Below are positions 10,562 through 22,258 of a stretch of 64,000 bases of DNA, piece after piece; within the stretch, counting starts at the first letter, position 1; each line of letters starts with the position of its first letter. A program made the translations under genes and the position numbers. Origin of the DNA: Lepidodermella squamata (lineage: Eukaryota; Gastrotricha); contig JBLDXI010000029.1 of NCBI GenBank assembly GCA_047495785.1, positions 248,001-312,000 of the forward strand. The letters are read 5' to 3'. The notes under the pieces were generated by a model. It was not told where the DNA came from, ran no database searches, and saw only the letters and a program-made list of their open reading frames with translations.

Positions 10562-12876
10562 ATGAAGACCGGAAAATTCGCTCGAAGAGCAATTCAATTC
10601 GCCTTGTTATTTGGTGTGTTGTCGCGTGAACTCGCGGCGTCAAGTCAGCATGAGTGAGCTATTTACCTTGGCGAGATATTGCTTATTCTGCTCTTCTTTT
10701 ATTTTAATCAGCGATCAGCACAGCGAACATTCCCTCCACAACCCGTCTCATTCCGAGACTTCTGCAACCCAAGAGCAACCTATCAATGGCCCAAAGTTGA
10801 GCGACACAGCGGTTCGTGACACTGACTGAGATTTACAAATCATTTTTCCATCATTTTTCACAGGTCAATTCAAAGCAACGCCGAGATGTCAGCAATCCAA
10901 AATCGACAGGGACGAGAGCTGCTGGGACGGTATCAAATCAACCAATTGAGTGATCTTTTCTTAAATTCGCAATTTTAGACTGCCTTCACGCGATGCTTGG
11001 ACAAAGATGGCTTCCCTTACTGTGCATCTGTTGCTATTGGTTGCAACTTGCGAGCTTTTCCGGCAGGTTACTCGTATCCGACCAAGCAAGCTTGCCTAAC
11101 GGCTAAGAAGCGACTTTTCACGGTGAAAGCGGATGATCGGCGGCTGACCTGGTTTGAAGCTAATGCCCTCTGCACTGGTCAATCTGGCCACCTGGTAACC
11201 GTCAAAACAGCTACGGAGCAAACCAATTTTCGTAAACTCCTCGCCTCTGAATCGATCCCTTATGCATGGGTTGGACTCCGGAAAGACGCTACCAATAAAT
11301 TCGCCTGGACTGACGGAACGCCATTTGAAGCTTTCGACATGCAATGGGGGCCTCCCGAGCCGAACGGGGACGGAGAATGCGCAGATTACATCTCTTACAA
11401 AGCTAAGGAGGGATACCCTGCGGGACTTTACTTGAATGATTTAGATTGTCTTGTCCCGGCAGCAGCTGGCGTTTGCGAGACGTTCATGCCCCGCAGTCCG
11501 ATGTCCAACAAGGTAAAGAAAATTCAGATCTGTGTCATCTACAATATGTCATTTCCGACTTCGTTGTTCCCTTTTTAGAAAGGCTATCTACGATGCGTAG
11601 CGATACTCAACAAAGGCGAGGTCACGTGTCGGCTTGCTTCCGATGGCTGCAATGAGGACGAGCAAGCAAATCCTCCTCGCTACGCCTATGCTTCTCGAAT
11701 CTCATGCGAAACTGCGCCGAAATATATGTTTGTCGTCGAACTGCCCAAGGCTTTGACGTGGCACGATGCTAGCAGCATTTGCGCAGGGAAGTCGGGTCAG
11801 CTAGCTACGATCAAAACCGAAGCGGACCACGCCGCGCTGATGGATTTGATACCGGCCGGCTCGAACCAGTTCTACTGGGTCGGCCTGACGATGGACGCGA
11901 CGCGGAAGTTTACTTGGGTCGACGGTGCGCCCTTCACGCCTTTCGATAAGCAATGGGCGCACAACCAGCCGAGTGGTGATGGCGAGTGTGCAAACTACAT
12001 TCCTTTCGACGAACAGAGAGGCTATCCGGCTGGCTTTTACCTGAACGATGCAGCGTGCTCTGCCTATGCCTACTGGGCAGTCTGCGAAAGCTACGTCCCC
12101 GTGAGTTTTCAGCGCATTACATTTTATTCAGTACGAAGTGAATCTCCCAGTCTCCTTTCAATATTTTCAAAACAATTCCTGTATTTTTATTCTCCCTCTA
12201 GTAACATGTCCATTAATGTCAATTTCAAGCAGAGTTTCTAAAGTCTAAAGAAATATTCTTTTTTGTTCTGCTTGTGAACGCTTAGTCGCCGAATGCTGCA
12301 CTTGCGATGTACAAACAGTTGGGGCATGCGTGCGCTGACGCCGATTTATCAAAGGTTGTGGAACTCGTCGATGATATCGAAACGGCATCCGGCGGAAAAT
12401 TCGACCCGGAATGGCGTGACCCAGCCGAGTACAGCTCAGATAGTTGCTATGGAAAAGTTCTCAATGGCACGTTGTTGCACCGCGTCGCCCATTGCAAAGG
12501 CAACGAAGACCAGCGCATAGAAATCGCCAACTTGCTGCTAGATCATGACGCGAACATCAACAGCAAAGAAAAAACCTGGGGCTACACGGCCTTGTACCTG
12601 GCTACGGCTAATAACATGGTGGAACTGGCGCAGCTGTTGGTCCTGAGGGGAGCAGAGGTTGACAGTAAATTGAGCGACGGCTGGACGCCTTTGTTTGGCG
12701 CGGCGTTAAATGGCCACGCCGCAGTCGCCCGTCTGTTACTGGATCATGGTGCAGAAATCAACGTAGTTGGCGACGATGGCAACACGCCACTCGACTACGC
12801 AGTTCGTTCCAATCATGCCGAGGTCACTAAGCTGCTCAAATCTCGTGGTGGTCAGTGCCGCGCGCTAGAGTGCTGA
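10562..12876 (+). CDS. G4: secreted protein with two C-type lectin domains and ankyrin repeats
   Basis: Exons: 10562-10653, 10712-10811, 10864-10929, 10979-11512, 11579-12100, 12286-12876; 634 residues. Exon 1 encodes a signal peptide and ends in phase 2. Exons 2-3 encode a hydrophilic linker with KQRRDVS, a candidate convertase site shared with G3. Exons 4 and 5 encode CTLDs (about residues 87-264 and 265-438). The first has EPN; the second has QPS at the same place; both have LND. Exon 6 encodes the ankyrin block, starting FDPEWRD and ending GGQCRALEC, stop. The order matches G2, and the last exon matches the last exon of G5 (591 versus 594 nt). The exon 2 donor reads GTTCGT, weak but the only one that keeps the frame; a different small-exon choice there is possible. 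Confidence 0.83.
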
Positions 12877-13665
12877 GCTGTTACTCTGGAAAGTGCTATT
12901 CTTTTTCAATGATTTCCTGTTAACTGCTAAACTATCGCTTTTAAATCATGAGAAGGCTTGTCCTATAGGAATCGATTTGAAATCCATTTGAAAAAGTGAC
13001 TCGTTAATAAAAGGTTTTCTCCAGTTCGCATGCGTGTTGGTGTTTTCATAATATACCATCGGTGGGGCAACGCTATTAGCCATAAGCACAAGTGATCCTA
13101 CAATTCTAAGTGATGCAAAGTCTTGAAGTCTCGAAGTATTAGCTAATTTTTGTGGCAACACAACATGGCAAGAGTTAGATTACATCTGCTTTTCTATTTT
13201 CTCATATTTTCGTGTTATTTTTCGATTTTTCGAAGCTATCCGATTTGCTGGTGTAGAAAGGAGGAAAGTGAATGGATGTTGGTTGGCTAATTCTGATGAA
13301 CGGTCTGTCGGCGCATCGGAATGTATAAGACAAACGGGATGTACTGAGAGATCGCTTCAGAAATTCAGCTGTAGTGTCTGCGACGTTTAACGCTTCAATT
13401 AAAAAACAAACAAGATTTGTTGTTCGCATATGTTTGAAATTGCCTCGAAATTGCCTGAGCCAACGCTGAAAATCAATACGTGCATTGATTCTGAAACCAA
13501 GATTGTGGTTCAAAGTGTGGCTCAAAGCAGTTTCCAATCTTTATTGCCATGTTATCTGGATATTGTACAGAAATCAGCAAAGTAACTAACAATATTTTAA
13601 CCGGGCTAAGCTAAGTTGGATAGAAAAAGTGTTAAAAAGCATAGCGTTCGGATATAATATATCTT
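12877..13665. other. Spacer between the convergent genes G4 and G5
   Basis: It holds the 3' ends of both genes. A 111-codon minus-strand frame at 13202-13537 has no signal peptide, domain or splice context that I recognise, and I do not call it a gene. Confidence 0.5.
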
Positions 13666-16600
13666 TCAGCAAGACTCCTTCTTGCATTCACCGCCGCGAG
13701 ACTTAAGCAATTTGATGACCTCGCCTTGCTTGTAGTATACAGCATAGTCCGATGGCGTGTAGCCATCGTCGCCAGCTTCGTTGATGTCAGCGCCGCGGTC
13801 CAGCAACAGCCGAGCGACTTCCAAATTTCCGTGTATAGCCGCAGTCGTCAGGGGCCTCCAGCCGTCGCTCAATTTGCTGTCAACGGCCGCTCCTCGTTTG
13901 ATCAGCAAACGCACGACCTCCAACAAGTTGTTTCCGGAGGCGAGGTACAATGGCGTGTAGCCCCATGTGCTTTCTCTACTGTCAACCTCCGCGCCGCGTT
14001 CAAGCAACAGGCGAACAATTTCCAACCGCTTGTATTCGTTGCCGTAGCATTGGGCCACTCTGTGCAGAATTGTACCGTTGCGAACTTTGCCGTAACAACT
14101 GCTGTACTCGGCCGGGTCACGCCAGTCCGGATCGAATTTTCCGCGAGCTGCCTTATCGATTTGGCTCACAAGTCTTCGCACTCCAGCAGAGTCAGCGTCA
14201 GCAGCTGCCTGGCCCAAGCGCGTGTAAAGAGGCAGCAAACTGCTTTTAGCCGGGGAGATCTGCAATGAAAATTGAAGATATTTAAGAAAGGTAAATTCTA
14301 TGAACCAGACAATCTATATAATCTTCCGAAAATTAGCTTCACCTACCGTGGTCAACAATTTGGCGATTTCGCCGAAACCCCTGCTTTTAGCAAAATCTAA
14401 AGCAGTTTCGCCCGTTGACTTTCTGATGTTGACATCAGCTCCGCGTGCTAACAGCATTTCCACCACATCCTTACGACCACTGTAGGCGGCCTCAATCAGC
14501 GGCGTTGCGCCATCAGAGCCTCTAGCATTGATTGAAGCTCCAGCGGCTATCAAAGCATCAAGAATGTCAGCATTGGCTGCGTAGGCTGCTTTGTGCACGG
14601 CCGTGACGCCGTCTTTGTCGCGCCATTTGAAGTCGAGCGAGCCTTGCTGCAGCAAACGCTTGACAGTGTCAAGATCATCGCGGCCAGCAGCTTCGTTTAA
14701 CTGCCGCTGTACGACAACTGTCGGCATGCGGGCTGTAGATGTAGGCCTCGTTACGATTAGCGTGGAGGAGACTCCCTAAGATAACATAAACGATTAAGTA
14801 TTTCAACGTTTTGGACCTTTGGAATTGAAATTTGTTGAGAGTCACGCCTATAACCCATTTTTGGCAAGCTCAATGGCCTATAACACAAATACAAAAGTTG
14901 GAAAAACGAGTCGCAGCGGTTGGCCGAAAATCGTTTGATAGGGTTATTATCTTAATTATCTGTTCAACAGGAAATTTCAAAATTTTTTATTCACACAAGT
15001 TCATGATTCCCAAAAATTTGAGCTTTAGCATTGTTTTAGTTTTGCATACCTCAGCGCCGGAGAGGATCTGGATGATATTATTGAAACCTTTTTGCCTTGC
15101 GATGCTGATAGCGCTTCTCGCACCAACCGTCACCGATTTATCCGCTCCCCTCTCAACGAGTAGCTCAACGACCGCCACGTGCCCATATTCAACTGCAATC
15201 ATGAGTGGTGTCATGCCGTCCAGCCGCTGAGAATTCATCTCGGCTCCATGATCTAACAACGCAGCGACTACTACAGGTTGTCCGGCAAAGGCGGCCTTGT
15301 GCAGAGCGGTGGATCCGGTTGCATCACGCCATTTCAAGTCCAGACGTTCATCTTCAAGCAGCCGTAGTACATCTTCGTAGTTGACTCGAACAACGGCATC
15401 GTTCAATGCTTGTTGACGCATGATCTTTTCCAAGTCCAAAGCCCGAGCAGTGGTCGCAGGAGTTTCTGTTGTTGCGATGATCGTGAAAAGCTGGATAAAA
15501 TCAATATTATTTCCAGCCAGGGAACCAGCTGTTTGACCATCGTCAGCAACTACCCGGGAATCAGCTCCGTTCTGGATCAAATACTTGGCGATTTCAAGGT
15601 GAGCATTTTTCGCAGCTAGCATCAGAGCAGTGTAACCATCCTGAGCCATAGCATTGATATCAGCGTCGTATTCGACCAGAGCCTTAACGTTAGCCAACCG
15701 GCCATATTCAGCTGCTGCCATTAAAGCGGTTTTTCCATTGGCTTCGTCGCGGCCATTGACATTCGCGCCAGATTCGATGAGGTATTCAACGATTTCAGAG
15801 GAGCTAGTTTTCGCAGCGGCGATTTCCAGAACTCTTGAACCATACTTAGTCTCCTTGGTATTTAAATTGGCACCGGCTTCCACGAGAGTTTTGACCAATT
15901 CTAGAGGAGCCTCAAGGTCCAAGGCAATGTGAAGGGCCGTTCCATTGACGATAGTCCAAGTGCCACGCTCTGATGAATCACGCCAATTAACGTCGACATC
16001 TCTATCCTCTAGTAGCTCGCGAACTTTGACGATATTCTGCTCTGTGATCGCTTTCATGAATTCCACTTGCTTGGCAACCAAATCCTTAACAAGATCATGC
16101 GAATGAGGATGAGTTTTAGACGTTGGTTACCTTTTGGTTACAGTTGCTGATATCTGGATACCACGTTGAGTTATCAAAGCAAGTTGAGCCGAGCGGACCA
16201 TTTGTGCATTCGTAGCCTTTGTTGCATTTCAGATAGATCGATGTGAATGGCGAAACAGCTGGGCCTTTGAGAACTTGGCCAGTATGAAGATCCAGCAGAA
16301 CACCGTTGGAAACCTCTGGTACCAGACATGAGCCTATTCAAGAACAAAATACATATAAGACCTCGAAGGATCTAATTCAGCTGTGAGCAGCCTTCATCAA
16401 CAATATTGCTGGTCAAATGAAATGCGTATGATTATTTTAGAATTTCCGTGTTATCGTTTTTTGAAACCGAAGAGCTGTTACCTCTGGGGCTGCAAATTCC
16501 AGGCTTTGACCAGCTGCCGTTGTTCGAGCATGCAACGAAGTCAGCTCCATGCAGTTCGTAGCCATCGTTACAGGAAACTGCGACGATGCTTCCCGGGGTG

Positions 16601-19600
16601 GTCTCTGAGCCATCATCCACTAACCCATTCGGAATTGCCGGAATCTCGCCACAGTCTGATACAGACACATAACCAATAAAAGTAATTGTATGAGTTCTTA
16701 AATCAGTTCTACCTAAATGAGATTCAACACAGGAGCCTGGCTGAGACCAAGTGCCATTCATTTGGCAAACAATGGCACCAGGGCCTTCCAAGACCCAGGG
16801 CTCCATGCATTTGATCAGAACGACAGTGCCCTGGCGAAACGGCTTTTCAGGTAAGTTAATTTCAGAGTTGAAAATTGAAGGCGGTTCATCGTTGCAAAGA
16901 GCTACACATTCGCCATCCACCAACCAGGATTCTGATACTGCTGAATACTTGACCGAACTTTGACCGACAAGCGAAAATCCCGCGGCACACGTAATCGTTC
17001 CGATCTCTGAGCAATCGACCTCGTTATCAATGAAGTATTCTATCGATCCATGGGAAACTATCATTGGCTTGGTGGATTGAACTATCCAAAAAGTTGATAT
17101 AATGTGTCAATGATTTCTAGTGATTTCTTACCTGCATGGAATTTCTGAAATTTAGCCATTTCGCCATCACCAAACTTACATTTGGTTAGGCTCTGTGGCG
17201 CGGGGCTATTTGAGCCTCGTTCACACTTGCCCGATCGGCGCATAACATCGAGAACCTGGTCATATCCAGCTAACCTTGCCCAATCAAAAATGCCAACATT
17301 TCCGAAAGCGCCCGCACACGGTGCATTGAATTTGTTGAAAAGGAGGTCGACCAGAGCCGGGCAGTCACGATCGATAGCCAGCATCAGCAAAGTCTTCCCC
17401 AGTGGGTCCTTCAGAGCCAAAGCTTTCGAAAGCTGCTCCGAATCAGAGGAAAGGATTAAAAGAATAGCCTCGACAGTCGATACGCCAGAATCGCTGCATC
17501 TAGCCGCATTGAGCAATGGAGTCCGGCCATAACTATCCGCCGTTATCGCGATTTCACGATTGTGCGTGAGCAGTAGCCTAACCATGTCGGGCTGCTGTGC
17601 GGCGATCGCGTGAAGCAATGCGATGGTGCCGTGATTGTTCGATGCTTCCTCCCTGAAGCTATCCGCGAAGATCTCTTTCAATAGAACCTCAACGAAAGCG
17701 CGAGCATTCCTCTCCACGGCCAATGTGAGCACTGTTCGGTTTTCTTTATCTCGGCTATCGAAGAGACCGCTCTGCTCGCTTGAAAACAAGCCCAGCAAAG
17801 CCACGTCAGCTTCGGCTACGGACAAAAGAGAGGTTAATGAGTTAGGAGTTAGGAATAAAGCTCCAACCAAGAATTTTTTCGAAATTGAGCCCGAAATGTC
17901 AACGCGAGCAGATTATCCCTCGAAAATAAATCCATTTTGGAAATACCTGTGATAATCAAATTCGTCCATCTGGCAGTTAACTGTTTCTGAACTATGTCTT
18001 CAAAACAGAGGGACTGCGCTATTTCCGCAAAGTTTTCCTAAACGCTCCGCCGCCGCAGAGCTCTGATTAAATATTTTACTTGAACATTTCGACGTGCTTA
18101 TTCTTAAAATTCACTTTTTACGTAGCTTTTTTACATTATTCCCGAAACTGGGAATGCGCAGTGTAATTTTAAAACAAAGCATAAAATAAAATAAAATCGA
18201 AAATAATCCTGTGTACAGTTTGATCAAACCCTAAGTAATCCATTGCCTTTTTTACAGCTGAGCTTTTCAACTTTTTCTAAAAACGGATGAATGTCTCTTA
18301 AATAAATAAATAAATAAATAAATAAATCGTTTTGCGCAATCGATGACGGTCAAACGAAATTTAGGAAATTTGGCTGGAGACGGCAGAATCATTCAAAATT
18401 AAATTTGATAATTTGTAATTTCATTGAAAGAATTGATGGAATATTATATATTTCCGAATTTTTCTATAGCTTTTGCAGCTCAACCTTGCCAATTCTTTAC
18501 CGTCAATGTCCCCGTAAAATTCTTGTAAAAATATTTTATTTTTGTGAAATAAAACCTGGAAGATTGTTTAAAAATTTAGCTCTCAGTATGATTTCGTAAT
18601 TAAGCAGTATGCTAAAAATTTAGATTATTGGAATGGAGATGCTATCTTGCTCTAATTTTAAAAATTTACGGCTCCAAATGTGAAATAATATTGTAGCTAA
18701 GCTTACTTCTATCGATTGACTGGTCAGATTGAAGAGCCATAGCATGGGCGGCATTTCGGCCTTTCGAATCGGTGGCGGCTAGATCAGCGTCATGCTCCTG
18801 CAACACTTTGACACACTCCAGCTGTCGCATGTAACTCGCAAAGTGAACCAGCGGCCCCCGATCGGCGCCCTTGACATCCCGGTTTCCTGACGTGTAAGCG
18901 CACGTCTCAGACTTGACCAAACTCCTCGTGCCCTCTTGAATAGAAAACAGCACTCGCAGAAATTCGCAGTTGCCTTTTCGAATCGCGTAGCACAGCGGCG
19001 TCTCGTCATTCTCATCCACAGCCGTTGCTTTGAAAAACAGCTTCGCAAACTGATTACGCAACATTTCGATTTTGTTCTCTTCAGCAATAACGTGCGACGA
19101 CGTTTTCACATTCTGCTTTGATGATCTCGACAATGACTGGTCAGGGAAGAACAGCTTGATCATCGCTTGGTTCTTGCTCGCCAGCGCGATTTCGAAAGCA
19201 AAGCCGCCACTGCGGTCTCTGACGTTAGGATCAGCCCCACGTTCCAAAAGCCCTTTCGCCACTTCAACGGCACGAAGCGAATGCGATTTAACAGCATAGA
19301 ACAAAGGTGTTTGGCCCTGCCAAGTTTCAGCATTGACGATTTGCTTCTTCTTATCGTCGCTCGCCTTTTCGAGTAAGAAATCAATCATCTTCAGGTAACC
19401 ATTCAGAGCAGCGAGGTGAATTGGCTGCTCGCCAAGGTTGTTACGAGCCTCGACATCTGCGCCAACTTCGTCAATGAGAAATCTCGCGGTCTTAGAAGCG
19501 TTGTAAGCAGCTGCAACGTGCAACGGCGTGTGGCCAGTGGCGTTTTGCGTCGCTTTCAGTTCACCGATGTCCGAGAATTCATTTCTGATTCTTGCAATGA

Positions 19601-20141
19601 GGTCGTAGCGAATGTATTGATTGTAAAGTTTGTTCAGTTTGTTTTGAGCCTCATCTCGTGCGCGATCGGGGTTGCCAATTTGCGCCAGAGAATCGTAGTC
19701 ATAACTCGGAGCAATCGAATGTTCGTCAGCCTCGGAATCGATTTTGCCCCTAGTAGAATTTCACGAGATTTGAATTAAAACATAATGTGTAAGGGAAATG
19801 TATCGGATTTTAGGAACCCATTTTAATGGTATCTACGTTATCTACACAATGTACTTATGTTCGAAAAAATTCCTATTTGATATGATTTAATCAGTTTTTT
19901 AGAGTGAAAAAGATAATTCATTAGCCCCATGAATTCTATCTCCCCCATAGATGAAGTAGAAAATGGCGTAAATAAAATTAAAAACTGTTTAACCAAATCG
20001 CACTGCCATAAAAAAATTATATATTATTAATTAATCCACTCACGGTACTGCGGCGTTCGCTAGGGCTGACTGACTTGTGATCGCCAACAATACAAATACA
20101 GCTTGCCAGAAGACATAGGTCCATCGATTTTGTTTTCTCAT
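13666..20141 (-). CDS. G5: large secreted ankyrin-sushi-ankyrin protein
   Basis: Exons on the minus strand: 20141-20044, 19749-18707, 17815-17132, 17081-16713, 16655-16482, 16333-16131, 16084-15050, 14775-14347, 14259-13666; 1542 residues. Order: signal peptide (1-29); N-terminal ankyrin region (33-608) from two exons; four sushi/CCP modules (609-857) in phase 1-1 exons; three phase 0-0 ankyrin exons (858-1202, 1203-1345, 1346-1542). Linkers rich in Thr (TTETPATT, TRPTSTAR) join the ankyrin blocks. Each block opens with a D-x-x-W-R-D motif. The tail is GGECKKESC. Internal exon lengths 684, 369, 174, 203, 1035 and 429 are identical to those of G16 on the opposite strand. The final exon, however, is homologous to that of G4, not G16. 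Probably an extracellular scaffold or recognition protein; the ligand is unknown. Confidence 0.85.
18301..18327. repeat. (AAAT)n microsatellite in G5 intron 2
   Basis: Seven or so tandem AAAT units within the about 890 bp intron between G5 exons 2 and 3. Simple repeat, no further role visible. Confidence 0.9.
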
Positions 20142-20688
20142 GGTTAAAACGTTTATGGTTTAGAATGATCTAGTTTTCATGCCGCGGTGGAATTGCAAGC
20201 TTAAAGGTGCCAGCTTAAATTGTCATCGCGTGTCAATCAGGTGCGCAGCCTTGACCCCACCCAAAGTGTACCATTTGTTTTTGTATTGTTTACTAAGTTG
20301 CTTGAGCTTTCTTGAATGACGGCCCAAAATATAATTTTTAAAAAGTGGAGCGCTGGTAACTTTTCAGAAGTTCAGTTATGACTCTAAGATCTTACAAATA
20401 ATATAGGCCGAGGAGAAGGGAGGCTGAAGAGTCAGGTGATTTTATTCGATCGCCTCATTTTTTGCGAACCGGCTTCAGATTTTGAATGACTTCAAAACAA
20501 CATCTTTAGCTAATATTGTAAATATTTTTTTATAAAGCAATTCTAGTCAATTAAATTCAAGTCAGTCCCTTTTCCAAGTAAAGCAGATGGTTATATATTC
20601 AGGATTTTGAAGGTCAAAGCTGTAAACAGTTCTTTGCAAGAAACCAGAGCAAGCAAACGTCAATTTTGTGTAATCAGGGCGAGAATTT
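20142..20688. promoter_or_regulatory. Spacer upstream of G5 and downstream of the GH17 gene
   Basis: This 547 bp stretch must hold the G5 promoter and the 3' end of the GH17 gene, both on the minus strand. I see no distinct motif or coding frame. Confidence 0.3.
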
Positions 20689-21624
20689 TTAGATATTAGC
20701 CTTCGGGAAATCAGTTGTTTTAGACTTGCGATCCCACGTGAACCATCCAAAGTTTTTCTCAAACGTCGCGCCCATCGAATTGTCATCCCAACGCCTGTCG
20801 TAGAAAGAAAACCAGAACGCCGGCTTTCCTTTGGTCGCCCCACCAGTTACCCACTTCGAAACAGCTTGGTAGTACTGCTTTGAAGTTTCCAAACTGCCTG
20901 GAACGCCATTGCTATAGCCAACCCCACCGGCAGTTGGGAAGCCAGTTTCGGTCAGAACGACCTTGGAATTGTCATAGCGCTGCATCATTTTTTGCCACTG
21001 AGAATCAAGAGGCGATATGGGATTTTTCGTGTCGTAGTACCCAAAGTAGGGGTAGATGTTGACTCCGATGATATCGCATGCGTTAGCCAATTTCGTAGTT
21101 TCCGATTTGATAGAGTCTGAAACCCATTCCGTGATGCGCTGGACAGTTCCAACCGGGACACTGCGACCAGTCGCTTTCTTCACTGCGTCTTTAATTCCAT
21201 TAATCCTCGCGATAATATCATCAGCCGTGAATGGGCCGTTAGGTTTGAGATTTTCGTTACCGACCAGGATAGCTAGGACGGTATCTGGGAAGGCTTTCAC
21301 TGCGTCGACAGCTGACTGGACCTGGGATTGGTACCAGCCTTCGTTTGTCATGAAAACTCCCAGGTAGAGTTTAACCTTGTACTTGGCGGCAGCTGGAGCG
21401 ACAGGGACGCCGTAGAAGTTCGAGTAGAAGGTCCTCACGTATTTAACATACTTCGACATGTTGGCGAAATCGTCGTCCATAGCCTTGGCGAGGTTGCCGA
21501 GAGTGCCGCCGTTTAGTGGGTACTCTGAGTTGTGCATGGCGTCGTAGTTGGCGCCCAAAAGGGCCTGGCCATAAACCTGACAGCCAGCAAGAGCCAGCAG
21601 GAAGATTAGACCGCCTAAATACAT
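20689..21624 (-). CDS. Glycoside hydrolase family 17, probable endo-1,3-beta-glucanase, secreted
   Basis: Single exon of 311 codons. Residues 1-20 are a signal peptide ending at VYGQA. The body has the GH17 (beta/alpha)8 pattern: GANYDAMH near the N-terminus, ILVGNENLKP with acid/base Glu124, IGVNIYPYFGY, and KVVLTETGFPT with nucleophile Glu226, then WFSFYD and FGWFTWD. Both catalytic Glu are present and the length is normal, so it is likely active on beta-1,3-glucans such as fungal or oomycete walls, or algal laminarin. GH17 is known mainly from plants, fungi, oomycetes and bacteria, and the look here is microbial/fungal. It lacks introns while most neighbours have several. That suggests horizontal transfer, but it lies between ordinary animal genes, so contamination is unlikely if the assembly is right. 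Confidence 0.9.
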   Translation of the reverse strand: MYLGGLIFLLALAGCQVYGQALLGANYDAMHNSEYPLNGGTLGNLAKAMDDDFANMSKYVKYVRTFYSNFYGVPVAPAAAKYKVKLYLGVFMTNEGWYQSQVQSAVDAVKAFPDTVLAILVGNENLKPNGPFTADDIIARINGIKDAVKKATGRSVPVGTVQRITEWVSDSIKSETTKLANACDIIGVNIYPYFGYYDTKNPISPLDSQWQKMMQRYDNSKVVLTETGFPTAGGVGYSNGVPGSLETSKQYYQAVSKWVTGGATKGKPAFWFSFYDRRWDDNSMGATFEKNFGWFTWDRKSKTTDFPKANI

Positions 21625-22258
21625 CTTTTATCGGCAAAGCTAAATAAAGAAAAGTAAGTGTTGAAATAGTGGATGGAAATTTCTAGTTTGTAGATTTTGA
21701 TTAGTTCTGAGGCCTTGAAGTAAATGCTAAAGTAAAGTAAAAAGTAAAGTAAGTAAAGGAAGACATATCGGGAGCAATTCCGAAACGGACTGCACGTAGA
21801 CGGTGTAAAAAGCATGAGAGTTGATCGGATAACGAATCAAGAGCAATTCCGTTTTCAAATAAAGCATGAAATAGTTCTTCTTTTTATGTCTCGATTCTCC
21901 ATGTTAGCGGTGATTTTTTGCAAAGGCTGTTGACGCACGTTAATATGACGCCGATTATTGTTTACACAGCTGAACAATTTGGCTGTTTTTTCGCTCTCAT
22001 CCTCGGAATCTGGGCTCTGACTTTTGACACCATTCCTTGAGCAATTTATGCACTTCAGTATCTGCTTCAGTAAACTCTGATTTGCAGTTAGCATTAATCT
22101 GAGTTATAACTGCGATTTGTGTTCATCTCAGTTAACTCAGAGTTCTGAAAAAAATGAATACGGAAATGTTTTCTGCAATATTTGTTGAGAAAAACTTTCC
22201 ATCCTTACTCTCATCCGTTATCCTTGGCGTTATCAAACTAAGAATAAAAGCTTATGTT
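21625..22258. other. Spacer between the GH17 gene and the propeller gene
   Basis: AT-rich, with a run of AAAGTAAAGT-type repeats near 21720-21760. This is the likely promoter region for the GH17 gene. No coding frame supported; minus-strand frames at 21615-21815 and 21855-22094 lack features. Confidence 0.4.

Noticed and set aside
13202-13537. 111-codon minus-strand open frame between G4 and G5
   Set aside because: No recognisable features and it lies in the 3' regions of two genes; possible but unsupported.
14347-16084. Treating the C-terminal ankyrin exons of G5 as separate cytosolic genes
   Set aside because: Each joins its neighbour in phase with conserved donors and acceptors, and G16 keeps the same order and lengths.
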